Of a stretch of DNA of 64,000 nt, positions 10,578 through 19,770 are shown in pieces. The stretch is taken from NCBI GenBank assembly GCA_028716365.1, contig JAQUPZ010000002.1:62001-126000 (forward strand), written 5' to 3'. Made by a program: the position numbers and the translations under genes. This stretch comes from Kiritimatiellia bacterium. GTDB taxonomy: Bacteria > Verrucomicrobiota > Kiritimatiellia > UBA8416 > YA12-FULL-48-11. Within the stretch, counting starts at the first letter, position 1. The number at the start of each line of letters is the position of its first letter. The notes beneath the pieces are model-generated. The model worked only from the letters and a program-made list of their open reading frames with translations. It searched no databases and was not told where the DNA came from.

Positions 10578-11602
10578 ATCAGACCCTTTGCAGACAGTTC
10601 CTCCTTAAGGTAGGCATAGTAGATTGGCGCGGCAATCACACCTGGTATGCCAAAAATAGCCTCCATGACAAGCATGGCAACAAGTAATTCCCATGCACGG
10701 GCGTTGATCCGTGATCCAACGATCTTGGCATTGAGGAAATATTCAAGCTTGTGAATCACAACAAGAAAAGCGAGCGAAGAAATCGCTATTGGCAGGGAAT
10801 GGCTCAAACTCACAATCACAATAAAAGTATTCGAGATGATATTGCCTATAACCGGCATAAGTCCCACTACAAATGTAACTGCGACCAGGGTCTTGGTAAA
10901 AGGAAGATGAACATCAAATAGAGGCAGAGCAACACACAGATAAAGCCATGTGAAACAAGCATTCAGACCAGCAATTCTTATCTGAGCAAAAACTATATTA
11001 CGAAAAGCCATACCAAGTCGCTGCACACGTTCAGCAAGTGCAGATGCCAGTGGTTTGCGATCTTTTATCGGATTGGCCCCCCTTAACGAGATTATCGCTC
11101 CAATCACCATTCCAATTAAGATGTAAGTTGCAATCCGTCCTGCAGTCGTGCCTATGGATTTTATACCTACGGCATTTTCCTTCAACCACTCGACCATGAT
11201 AATTTTAAGGCTTTCAGCGTCAGGGGGATAATAGTTTTCAACTATCCAGACAGGCAGGATTTTTTTTGAATCTTCCAGAATTTCCGCCATTTTTGTCAGT
11301 AAAACAGGCAGACTCTCATTCCCGCTTCGGAAGAACATGGTAAGCCATATTATGCAAAGACTGACAATCGTGACCACAACCACCGCGATGAAAGTTACTG
11401 CAACAACCCTTGCCCTGTAACCTGTAAGACGGCTTAAATGGATCCCTCGCACAAGAATGTTGGTCAACTCATAAACCAGCAAACCCGCCAGTAATGCCGG
11501 CAGAAGGTGTATTTTAAGGATGAGAACGAGAGCACAGGCTGATAAAATCCACGCCGCAATATCGTGACACTGAGCATGCTGATTTGTTTCGGTGTTTGTC
11601 AT
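10574..11602 (-). CDS. AI-2E/PerM family membrane transporter
   Basis: 343 residues from the ATG at 11602, preceded by GGTGATG as a plausible ribosome-binding site. A longer frame to a TTG at 11650 is possible but lacks a good site. The protein has about seven or eight hydrophobic helices grouped as in the PerM/AI-2E exporter family: two helices early, a long soluble stretch (about residues 90-140), then a helical bundle with the conserved late segment IFGIPGVIAAPIYYAYLKE. Family members are implicated in export of autoinducer-2 or in Na+/H+ exchange; the substrate here is unknown. Its stop overlaps the start of the membrane spermidine-synthase-like gene (ATGA), indicating an operon. Confidence 0.85.
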   Translation of the reverse strand: MTNTETNQHAQCHDIAAWILSACALVLILKIHLLPALLAGLLVYELTNILVRGIHLSRLTGYRARVVAVTFIAVVVVTIVSLCIIWLTMFFRSGNESLPVLLTKMAEILEDSKKILPVWIVENYYPPDAESLKIIMVEWLKENAVGIKSIGTTAGRIATYILIGMVIGAIISLRGANPIKDRKPLASALAERVQRLGMAFRNIVFAQIRIAGLNACFTWLYLCVALPLFDVHLPFTKTLVAVTFVVGLMPVIGNIISNTFIVIVSLSHSLPIAISSLAFLVVIHKLEYFLNAKIVGSRINARAWELLVAMLVMEAIFGIPGVIAAPIYYAYLKEELSAKGLI

Positions 11603-11714
11603 AATCACATCACCATAGATTCCACAACTTACAGGTTCTTCGCAAGCCAATTAACTTGGTAATTCCGGGCATAAACAAACAACCATGCAACCCGCAAATG
11701 CGACCATATTCCAT

Positions 11715-13586
11715 TCACAATAACGAGAGTACTTTACGGTATTTATCAATCGTAATATTGATTTCAGAGATACGATTCCGTTCGAGCCAAAGCGACTTAA
11801 AACGGCCCATAAGCGCGTTCATCTCCGACCTCAAAACACGGCGGTTTGATTTAGTATCACGACCACCCTGCCCCAGTACTGTCAACTTGCGGGCGGAATG
11901 AACCAGCGTATCAACCGCAAAAATCCAGTAAGGCAAAACCTTCAACTGATCTTCATTCTTTTGACCGGAATGTGCGACAAACACCTTTCTGATCTGTTGA
12001 AGCTTTTTTATTGTTTTACGGCCGAACACCTTGTTCAATTTCACTTTACCGGCAACAATTTTTCCGTTTCTGCAAATCCAACCATCTTTCTCACCACTCC
12101 CGAAGATATCATCACCCGGTACGGCGAAGAAAAGCTCCTGCCAGATGCTTCTGTTTTTCCGGACCTGAAGCTGGGTAATATCGCCAAGATCAATCAGGGC
12201 TTTCGATATATCCCTCAAATTTGAAGACAGGAAGGTATGACAGAATTTCCCTGCAAAATCTTTTATGTCCGCTTTGACATTCCAGGCCTGCCCGGCGCCA
12301 AATAAATATCCGAACCACGAAAATTCCATAAAGTTGTAATGGCCGCCATCACCCCAGTCAGTGTTCAACAGTCCATCTGCCCCGTTTTTCTTCCCGGCCA
12401 ACGCAAAACCATGGATGTTAGCCACTGCCTCATGCAGACGGGGAAAAAGCGCATTCCATGATCCTGTACCGGGACATACATAGAACTTGAGCCCTGCTTT
12501 TTTACAGTCCTTTGCCCTGCCGAAAGGATGATTATGATCATAGCCCCAGTCCAATAACGTCACATCATCAGGAATTTTATTCAGTAATTCGGGGTATTTC
12601 CGGATGATATCACCCCAGAACATGATCTTCTTACCGTACTTCGCGGCCAGCTCGCGTAGTTTGAGGATATGATCTAAATACACTCTTCCTTTTCCTCTTT
12701 TCCTGCACAGCTCATAACTCTGGCCGAGGCCAAGGTCCCACGTCTCATCACAGCACACATTAAACTTATTCGAACTGAATAACGGAAGAAATTCATCAAA
12801 GAGACTTTCAAGGAAAACATAAGTTTCAGGATTTGCCGGTGAAAGTGACCACGCAATCCGCCTCTGCCATGCAGGAAGTTTTTCGGCATCTGGACTGATA
12901 TACTTTCCGATACCCCAGTCTTCGGCAAAATGGCGATAGCGCGGAAGGGCCAGAACCTGGGTAAGATGGCCCAGACTTGCCAGTGAGGGTACCAGTTCTA
13001 TGTATCGGTCCCTGCAAAGCTCATCCAGCTCAAGAATATCTTCTGCCGTAAGCGAAGAAGCATCTTCCCCGATGTCGGGATGTCCATGGAAAAGAAAAGT
13101 ATGTTCAACGTAGAACTGGAGCTGGTTGATCTTGTATCGCGAAAGCCGGTCTACTAATTCCCTGAGCCGTTCTGTTTTCGGTATACGGCCACGGCTTACA
13201 TCATAATATACACCGCGATTTTCAAAATCCGGCCAGTCTTTAATAACCAGTAACGGCAGCCGCTTTCCACCGCTTTGAGCAATTATCTGCCTGAGTGTTT
13301 GGACCCCCCAGAAAGCACCAGCGGATGACTTCGCTTCAACAAGAATTCCGCTCCTGCCAATTTCGATTTTATAACCACTGGACGGCAGTTTCCCGTTTCG
13401 AACAAATGACAAAATATTCTTCGAGGAGGCCGTCGTCACACTATACCCGGAAAGAAATGAACATGCTTCCTCTGCAGCATCACGGAACATGCCGTCGGCA
13501 ATATAAACAGTTCCGGCAACCGGCATTTCAAGAAAACCTTTTCCAAAACGTATCGACTTCGGCTGTGGTATTAATGAAAGTTTCAT
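11715..13586 (-). CDS. GH20 beta-N-acetylhexosaminidase
   Basis: 623 residues. The N-terminal 115 residues match the alpha/beta 'domain 2' that precedes GH20 catalytic barrels (MKLSLIPQPKSIRFGKG start; GAFWGVQTLRQI at its end). The catalytic barrel starts near residue 125 with NRGVYYDVSRGRIP, and the substrate-assisted acid pair is visible as NVCCDETWDLG (Asp-Glu) near residue 280. GH20 enzymes release terminal GlcNAc or GalNAc. There is no obvious signal peptide, so it may act in the cytoplasm on imported oligosaccharides. It is divergent from an N-acetylhexosamine-1-kinase-like gene, consistent with hydrolysis followed by phosphorylation of the released amino sugar. The C-terminal 150 residues have no assigned role. 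Confidence 0.88.
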   Translation of the reverse strand: MKLSLIPQPKSIRFGKGFLEMPVAGTVYIADGMFRDAAEEACSFLSGYSVTTASSKNILSFVRNGKLPSSGYKIEIGRSGILVEAKSSAGAFWGVQTLRQIIAQSGGKRLPLLVIKDWPDFENRGVYYDVSRGRIPKTERLRELVDRLSRYKINQLQFYVEHTFLFHGHPDIGEDASSLTAEDILELDELCRDRYIELVPSLASLGHLTQVLALPRYRHFAEDWGIGKYISPDAEKLPAWQRRIAWSLSPANPETYVFLESLFDEFLPLFSSNKFNVCCDETWDLGLGQSYELCRKRGKGRVYLDHILKLRELAAKYGKKIMFWGDIIRKYPELLNKIPDDVTLLDWGYDHNHPFGRAKDCKKAGLKFYVCPGTGSWNALFPRLHEAVANIHGFALAGKKNGADGLLNTDWGDGGHYNFMEFSWFGYLFGAGQAWNVKADIKDFAGKFCHTFLSSNLRDISKALIDLGDITQLQVRKNRSIWQELFFAVPGDDIFGSGEKDGWICRNGKIVAGKVKLNKVFGRKTIKKLQQIRKVFVAHSGQKNEDQLKVLPYWIFAVDTLVHSARKLTVLGQGGRDTKSNRRVLRSEMNALMGRFKSLWLERNRISEINITIDKYRKVLSLL

Positions 13587-13639
13587 TTGATGGAATATAT
13601 TCCTGTCCCGTCCTCTGATCCATCATATTTTTTCTACAC

Positions 13640-13765
13640 GACGATACCTGCCAGCCAACGGGGCTTGGGGTAGGCTGGTAACGCCGTGGCTACATTTTCA
13701 TATCATTCACATATATCATGATGTAGACGCCCCGTTATACCGGGGCGTCTTTTCCTTCTTAATCC
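13640..13765 (+). promoter_or_regulatory. Possible attenuator-type leader upstream of the hexosamine kinase gene
   Basis: Between the divergent GH20 and kinase genes, the plus strand has an upstream hairpin (CCAGCC near 13651 pairing with GGCTGG near 13673) followed by a perfect intrinsic terminator at 13726-13753, about 100 bases before the kinase start at 13855. No plus-strand gene ends here, so the terminator must end a short leader RNA, either as an attenuator/riboswitch for the kinase or as a small RNA. I do not recognise a known riboswitch class. Confidence 0.45.
13726..13753 (+). terminator. Intrinsic terminator (9-bp GC-rich stem, T run)
   Basis: GACGCCCCG at 13726-13734 and CGGGGCGTC at 13741-13749 form a perfect stem with a six-base loop, followed by TTTTCC. 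The T run lies only on the plus-strand side, so the terminator faces the kinase gene at 13855. Confidence 0.75.
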
Positions 13766-13854
13766 TGCATGATCCAAATGGCGGTGCAAACTAAGAATAT
13801 TATCCGTCAAAAAGATTCGACAATTTATGATAAAATTACTATGTCTATGCCCCA

Positions 13855-14952
13855 ATGCAGACCGCGGAATTCGATATCAAAAAGGTCAGTCGTAATTTTC
13901 AAATGCCCGGACGACTGGTAAAAGCCAGGCGACTGGGATATGGACACATCAATGACACGTTCCTGCTGATATTTGAACGCAATAAAAGTCTGCTCCGCCT
14001 GGTCCTTCAACGGATCAATCACCATGTCTTTAAAAATCCGGTCGCGTTGATGGCAAACTTCGAGCGTATATTGACCCATCTTCACGCTATCTGGAGCAAA
14101 CCCGGTTCCTTCCTTAAACCACTTGAACTGATTCCCGCAAGAAACGGCAAACCTCTTCACCATGACGACGATGGTAATTACTGGCGATCATATCTTTATG
14201 TGGATGGTACCTCTTATGGCTTACCGGACAAGGGCAGTATTGCGAAATCCGCCGCCAATATCTTCGGACGATTTCAGTGTGATCTTTCAGATTTCCCCTC
14301 TCCCCGTCTGAATGAAACAATTCCCGATTTCCACAACACGGTAAAGCGGTTTAAATATTTTGAAAAAGTCTGCGAAAAGGACCCGGCAAACAGGGCTTCA
14401 TCTGCAAAACGGGAGATTGCCTTCGCCCTGCAAAGAAAAACCAGCGCCAGCGTACTGATCGATTTACAGAAAAAAGGGGAACTTCCGGAAAGAATTGTCC
14501 ACAACGACGCCAAATTGAACAATGTGATTTTTGACCGGAAAATCAACCACGCAGTCTCAATTGTCGACCTTGACACCGTAATGCCTGGCCTTGTCCTTTA
14601 CGATGTCGGCGATCTTATAAGAACCATGACATGTACAGCAGATGAAGATGAACGTAATTTGTCAAAAGTCTCGATGTGCATGTCTCTTTTTAAATCCATC
14701 GCAATGGGTTATCTTTCATCTGCTTCAGGGTTCCTTACAAAATGCGAAAGAGAACACCTGGTATTCAGCGGCAAACTTATCACTTTTGAAATAGGCCTGC
14801 GGTTTCTCACCGATTACATTAATGGAGACACCTATTTCAGGATCCATAGGCCCGATCAAAATCTTGACCGCTGCCGCTGCCAGTTCAAGCTCGTGGAATC
14901 AATCGAAACGCAGGAAAAGAACATGAGAAAATTCGTTGATTCTCTTGCCTGA
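13855..14952 (+). CDS. N-acetylhexosamine 1-kinase-like phosphotransferase (APH fold)
   Basis: 365 residues of the aminoglycoside phosphotransferase/choline-kinase fold. The features match the N-acetylhexosamine 1-kinase group of lacto-N-biose/galacto-N-biose metabolism: GYGHINDTFLL in the nucleotide loop region, LVLQRINHHVFKNP early on, the catalytic IVHNDAKLNNVIFD loop (Asp in HND) and the metal-binding IVDLDTVMPG with the following YDVGDLIRT. Such enzymes phosphorylate GlcNAc/GalNAc at the anomeric position. The divergent GH20 gene would supply the substrate. A leader with a terminator precedes it. No clear strong ribosome-binding site is visible. The alternative is a related sugar kinase of different specificity. 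Confidence 0.8.
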   Translation: MQTAEFDIKKVSRNFQMPGRLVKARRLGYGHINDTFLLIFERNKSLLRLVLQRINHHVFKNPVALMANFERILTHLHAIWSKPGSFLKPLELIPARNGKPLHHDDDGNYWRSYLYVDGTSYGLPDKGSIAKSAANIFGRFQCDLSDFPSPRLNETIPDFHNTVKRFKYFEKVCEKDPANRASSAKREIAFALQRKTSASVLIDLQKKGELPERIVHNDAKLNNVIFDRKINHAVSIVDLDTVMPGLVLYDVGDLIRTMTCTADEDERNLSKVSMCMSLFKSIAMGYLSSASGFLTKCEREHLVFSGKLITFEIGLRFLTDYINGDTYFRIHRPDQNLDRCRCQFKLVESIETQEKNMRKFVDSLA

Positions 14953-14987
14953 TTGTCTTCTCTCTCGTTACTTAAAATGCCAATACG

Positions 14988-16883
14988 TTACAAGATAACC
15001 AAACTGATATAACGGCCGTCTTCTTCGAATACAAGACCACGACTGGTCAGAAAATGCATTTCACTTTCAATATCGTGTTTGGATAAATCTTTAAGTGCCG
15101 AACTGATATCAGAAATTCGACGGGGTTTTTCGAGTATTTTGAGGACCTCAAGAGTAGAATCAGTAGCGGGGTATTCGACAGCTTCTCCTGAACGGGAATC
15201 ATAAATAACAGTTCCTTTACCGTCCGTTAACAGACAAAGCCTGGATTCAAGCTTGTTATCCTGATTCAACCAGCGGGCCCTCCAGAACGCAACAGATTGA
15301 TTCAATCGTATCAACCATCGTTTTTGCTTTTCAATATCGGCATTAAGATCGGCAAAACTCAGGGCGATATTTGACAACGCTTCCGGTCCAAATGGAAACG
15401 TAAAACCATAAAAAGATTCAGGCTGCAGATTTAATCCGGACTCGTCCGGGTTATAAAAATAACAGCTGTTTCTGACGAAACCGACCGGATATACAACCGT
15501 TGGCGGATGCAAATGCATAAGAAGAGGCATGTCATGAAGATACTTCTCGTAAGTTTCCTCTTTTTCTCCGGGTGAGCCTATGAGAATGCTCCAGCCAAGT
15601 GTCATGGGATACTTACTGCATATCTTCAGAAACTGGATATGCCCGAAAGCAGTTGTTCCCTTCCGCATCAACTTGAGTGTCGATGTCGAAAGGGCTTCAA
15701 GACCCGGCTGGATGGAAGTCACACCGGCTTCACATAAAATACGTATGTCCTTCTCTCCCAGCGTGGGCCGTAATTCATAATGGATTTTTGTTCCGGCTGG
15801 CGCCTTTATTTCCGGTAATACTTCTTTTATGTAATTACCGGGAAGAATTGTGTCAACGCCGTGGAAACATGAACAACGCGACGCGTACCTGAACATTAAT
15901 TTAAGCTGCAAAATTGCATTCCCGGAACCCATCACCTGGTATTTTTTCAACAGTGCATTTGAACCGCAGAATGTACAGGGACTTTTCCTGGCCCACCAGC
16001 ATCCTCGTGAAGTCTCGAACAAAAGCCGCGGCACTACCTCGCCATCGGGAAAATTACAGTCAACTGAATCAAGGAAATCGTCATAATCAAGTTGGATATT
16101 TTCATTAATATCAAGTTCATCGCCCATCAGATTTATGGAAACAGTCCCCTTGCAGGTGGTTGTCTTGCCGTCAAAAGAAGATTGCCGGGCATATCCGTTG
16201 GTTTTGGAGAAGATGCCGTTTATTTTATCACACTCCTCCCTCCTCCCTTCAAGACAACATCTGACAAATTCAGGGAAACTGACTAGCGCCTGGCCGGAAA
16301 AAAAATAATCAATCTGCTCAATGCGTCTTGAGAATTCCTGTCCCGTGACTGAATCACATGCATGCCCGCCCATCACAGTAATTATCTCCGGTTTGCGATC
16401 CTTCAGTTTTTTTGCCATTGCAAAAGAGGACACAGTCTGGGGAAACATCGTTGTAAAACCCACAATGTCAGCATCAGCCAGGCTGTACTGATCAATCAAC
16501 CTGTCCAGGAATTCATCAATTCCACGTCGTTTCTCTTCCACCAGCCGTCGCACAAATATCGACGACTCGTCATCTGATGCATAATATCGCGCAAGATATT
16601 CTGTTGCATTGTCGGAAATTTCCGGCCAGGCCGACTGCCTGAAAAACCAGTCGCCTATGCCGGTGACAAAACCTCCCTGCGACATGGTATGTTCATACTG
16701 ATGTGCATCACCGATATAACGCGCAAAATTATGATTAAAATAAAGTATCTCGACTGAAACCTGTCCACCGAATCTTTTCCTGACCAGTGACTTGAGTTGC
16801 GTCAGGGCAATAGATGGAGTCGAGAGCGAGGCAAAAGGCATGCAGATCAGCGAAATTCGAAGTTTAGCTTTTGTCTTTTCCAT
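14988..16883 (-). CDS. B12-binding-domain radical SAM protein of the RiPP maturase type
   Basis: About 631 residues from the ATG at 16883, chosen because GGAGAG lies just upstream; the longer frame to 17006 reads through an intergenic repeat. The N-terminal 250 residues resemble a cobalamin-binding Rossmann domain (IVGFTTMFPQTVSSFA, VMGGHACDS). The radical SAM cluster motif is ETSRGCWWARKSPCTFCGSN, a CX7CX2C spacing rather than the usual CX3CX2C. This RGCWW...CTFCG form is the hallmark of the 'RiPP maturation radical SAM protein 1' family. A C-terminal helical domain of about 100 residues follows. No precursor peptide gene was seen next to it, and the neighbours are a putative glycosidase and a sugar kinase, so its substrate is open. 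Confidence 0.82.
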   Translation of the reverse strand: MEKTKAKLRISLICMPFASLSTPSIALTQLKSLVRKRFGGQVSVEILYFNHNFARYIGDAHQYEHTMSQGGFVTGIGDWFFRQSAWPEISDNATEYLARYYASDDESSIFVRRLVEEKRRGIDEFLDRLIDQYSLADADIVGFTTMFPQTVSSFAMAKKLKDRKPEIITVMGGHACDSVTGQEFSRRIEQIDYFFSGQALVSFPEFVRCCLEGRREECDKINGIFSKTNGYARQSSFDGKTTTCKGTVSINLMGDELDINENIQLDYDDFLDSVDCNFPDGEVVPRLLFETSRGCWWARKSPCTFCGSNALLKKYQVMGSGNAILQLKLMFRYASRCSCFHGVDTILPGNYIKEVLPEIKAPAGTKIHYELRPTLGEKDIRILCEAGVTSIQPGLEALSTSTLKLMRKGTTAFGHIQFLKICSKYPMTLGWSILIGSPGEKEETYEKYLHDMPLLMHLHPPTVVYPVGFVRNSCYFYNPDESGLNLQPESFYGFTFPFGPEALSNIALSFADLNADIEKQKRWLIRLNQSVAFWRARWLNQDNKLESRLCLLTDGKGTVIYDSRSGEAVEYPATDSTLEVLKILEKPRRISDISSALKDLSKHDIESEMHFLTSRGLVFEEDGRYISLVIL

Positions 16884-17017
16884 CATTCTCTCCGACATCC
16901 AAATCTTCAAGGTAGGGCGTGGCGCGCTGTCGACCGCCGTTTTTTTATTTCTTTCCGGACGGCAACGGAGTGCCGTTCCTGCCATATTCATTCTGCTTAT
17001 CACCAAACCATTAGAAC

Positions 17018-19462
17018 TTATTCCAACTCCAGTACAGCAACATCTTCAGCAGCAAGGTTCAAAGAAATCATACCATCGTTCACGGTAATTGTCTGCCCGC
17101 CGACCAGATCACGAACTGATTTCGCACGTAAACCGTCCAGCGTAACAACGGCCGGTTGTGGTTCACGTGCAGATTCTCCCTGCAGATCACGGAAAACTGT
17201 CAGCAGTTTCTCTCCGAATCGTTCAACATACACATCACGGCTGGTGGAATGTGCTTTCGTAACAGGCTGCCAGCCGGCTTCAGCAACACGTTTACACAAA
17301 GGAAGATATTTCTTAAATAACGGACGATCCCTGTTATAAAGCGCCGGCTGACTGAAATACTGTTCCGTCGATGCATCGGCACTGAAAAAGCCGGGAAACA
17401 CACCATACGCCAGGCACCTCTTCATGAATTTCTCAGTCAAGTCAAAACCCCACGCCGGAAAATAAGTATTCATCAGGAAACAGTAAGGTTTAGGTCCGCA
17501 TACCGCCCTGCGGTAAAGCAGGTCAGAATCACTCATGGGCCGCCATGTAAACTTCTTTGCCTCGGAACGTTTTACCGAATAATTATCCGGACGGTTCCAG
17601 TCCGTCTCTGTACCCATTACGTCAAGCCATGGCGCAAGCCAGCAAAGCCGCGACGGGGTCGAATTGGCCATCATTAACTTGCCCATACCGTGCACATCCT
17701 CGGCCATCTGCCTTGTATACTCGCCGACAATCAATCCCCTGAAAACCGCAGGTTTCTGACTGTCCGGTGAAAACGCCAGCGGAAGCCGCGCAGTTAAAAG
17801 ATGATCACGCCGGAAATCAAGTTCATCCGTAACATAGCCTTCACTCGAATCGATGTACTCGCCGTCAAGGTCACCCTTGCGGTTGGGGCCATAGAGATTT
17901 TCCTTTACCTTCGGTCCCCACTTCTGCAACCAGTCGGTTACATCCCCTTTCACTCCGGGCGATGAATTAATGCTCCACACCGCGCCATTACACCATGGGG
18001 TATCGAGTAACCGTGCCACAAATTGACCACTCTCGTCATGATATCCGGATGTCAAAAAAGCCTGCGCCGGTAGTTTTCCCGCATCGGCAAGCCGCTTCGC
18101 CTCGGCCAGCGCAGCCTCCATGGTACGTGGCATATTGGTGGACATCGACATCCACCAGGTCATCGGTTCAGTATACCGGAAGGTAATGATATCGTGCGCA
18201 TCATCCCAGGCTGTTTCGTCATTGCCTTCCTTGAACTTGAATCCGAAATCCTGCCATCCTTCGACCTTGCTGATCTTCGCAAAAGGCATCCAGACACCCT
18301 GTTGCGGCGTACGACAGCGGAAGTAATCCGGATACAATTCGTAATAACGCTGTAACGCCCCGCGAAAACCCAGTTGACCATCAAACTTCGATAGAACAAG
18401 TTTAACATGGGCTGATGGTTTCTCCGGAATAAGGCCAAGATCAAACGCCAAAAAAAGTTCACGCGTACCGGCATTATATCCGCACCGGTAAAAAGCCGGC
18501 CAGCCTGCATCTATTCCTATAAGCCGCCCTTTTACCCCGCCAAACCAGCCTTTCGTTTCGTATGTAATAGCAGCAAATGGATACTTCGACAGTCGTCCGC
18601 TTGCACCAGCATTGAAATGTGACGTATCCATATACTCAGTCGGTGACACAGCATTGGTGTCAGTCCGCGGATTTATCAACCAGCGGCAATTTCCTCCGTC
18701 AATTGGCAATGAGTACAGGAGACTTATCGCGCGGTCTTTTCCCGTTGTATCTGTCACATCAGCTTCTATAAATGTTGCACCATCGCGCCGGGTTCGTTTG
18801 ACGGACAATTTTAAACCCAATGTTTCAATATTCTGCTCCGGTCCAAAATCATGGAAATCCGAACCGGCTGCAACATCGCGGACCTGGAAACCTTCCTTCG
18901 GCTGGGATGTCATTGTTATAGGAATACCATCAAAGACAGCGGAACCGGTCTCAACGTGAATTTCCCGTAAAGTCGCATCACGGAAACATGCCTTACCCGG
19001 ATGTTTCCGCATTAACATGTGGAAACTTATGCTCTTGATCGGTTTCGGGGGTAAAATAACAACCCGCCGTTTTTCCCAGTCATGGGTGCCAACTCTAAAC
19101 GGCGCAACTTGCCCCCAGAGCGGAGTGCCATCTGTATAAACCAAATCAAGATAAAGTGAATAATCACTGTTGCGTGTACCTCCTACATTTTCTGCTTTAC
19201 TCCATGCCTCAGCAATGACAGGTGCAGGCGCTTTCTGGTTTAAGATTACGGATTGTGAAACCCCGCACTGGATTTTCTCATCCTGCCCGTTATCACAGAT
19301 AAATGTCGCCCCTTCCCTTGTAAAACCGGTTTTTCCGCCATTCCATGAATCAGGCTTGAGCAGGTTGTCACCCGTAGCGGCAGTACTTAGTGTTTTTTTA
19401 ACTATATCAGCGTGTGCGGTGAACACACAAAACATGCATAAAAAAACAAAACATATTCTCAT
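17018..19462 (-). CDS. Secreted putative glycoside hydrolase, family not recognised
   Basis: 814 residues with a clear signal peptide (MRICFVFLCMFCVFTAHA). Residues about 20-170 look like a jelly-roll carbohydrate-binding region, residues about 180-380 like a galactose-mutarotase-like supersandwich, and residues 400-720 like a TIM barrel (YTEPMTWWMSMSTN, LDGEYIDSSEGYVTDELDFRR, DVMGTETDW) followed by a small all-beta C-terminal domain. The Asp/Glu-rich strand ends GEYIDSSE and MGTETDW are plausible places for catalytic acids. I do not recognise a CAZy family. It sits upstream of the radical SAM gene on the same strand, with 135 bases between stop and start. Confidence 0.7.
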   Translation of the reverse strand: MRICFVFLCMFCVFTAHADIVKKTLSTAATGDNLLKPDSWNGGKTGFTREGATFICDNGQDEKIQCGVSQSVILNQKAPAPVIAEAWSKAENVGGTRNSDYSLYLDLVYTDGTPLWGQVAPFRVGTHDWEKRRVVILPPKPIKSISFHMLMRKHPGKACFRDATLREIHVETGSAVFDGIPITMTSQPKEGFQVRDVAAGSDFHDFGPEQNIETLGLKLSVKRTRRDGATFIEADVTDTTGKDRAISLLYSLPIDGGNCRWLINPRTDTNAVSPTEYMDTSHFNAGASGRLSKYPFAAITYETKGWFGGVKGRLIGIDAGWPAFYRCGYNAGTRELFLAFDLGLIPEKPSAHVKLVLSKFDGQLGFRGALQRYYELYPDYFRCRTPQQGVWMPFAKISKVEGWQDFGFKFKEGNDETAWDDAHDIITFRYTEPMTWWMSMSTNMPRTMEAALAEAKRLADAGKLPAQAFLTSGYHDESGQFVARLLDTPWCNGAVWSINSSPGVKGDVTDWLQKWGPKVKENLYGPNRKGDLDGEYIDSSEGYVTDELDFRRDHLLTARLPLAFSPDSQKPAVFRGLIVGEYTRQMAEDVHGMGKLMMANSTPSRLCWLAPWLDVMGTETDWNRPDNYSVKRSEAKKFTWRPMSDSDLLYRRAVCGPKPYCFLMNTYFPAWGFDLTEKFMKRCLAYGVFPGFFSADASTEQYFSQPALYNRDRPLFKKYLPLCKRVAEAGWQPVTKAHSTSRDVYVERFGEKLLTVFRDLQGESAREPQPAVVTLDGLRAKSVRDLVGGQTITVNDGMISLNLAAEDVAVLELE

Positions 19463-19579
19463 ATTTTTACTCCCGATTATCCTTCTGTTATTCCGGTTGC
19501 AGTATATGGACTGATTGTCCGGTAATGGTAAATTCTAATCTGCCATTATTAAATGTATTTTTTCCTGCCACTGTCTTTC

Positions 19580-19696
19580 TCAACTTCCGTCGACAACCGT
19601 CATCCGGTCGGGTGCTATGGACATCATTGCCGCGATGACAGGTAACGACGCAACACACAATAGAAGAAAACTCACGACAACAAGTTTAATACGCAT
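19580..19696 (-). CDS. Small secreted peptide or truncated gene start
   Basis: A 38-codon frame starting at the ATG at 19696 behind GGGGAAAG. It encodes a convincing signal peptide (MRIKLVVVSFLLLCVASLPVIA) followed by only about 15 residues ending VVDGS. It lies between the PQQ-propeller gene and the putative glycosidase, all on the minus strand. It is either a very short exported peptide or the 5' remnant of a longer secreted-protein gene. No downstream frame resumes in the following 100 bases. Confidence 0.4.
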   Translation of the reverse strand: MRIKLVVVSFLLLCVASLPVIAAMMSIAPDRMTVVDGS

Positions 19697-19770
19697 TATA
19701 CTTTCCCCACGAATAACCAGGTCAAGAAATTTTCAAATCTTCCAGCTTTGATGTCTTCCCTGCACCTCAC

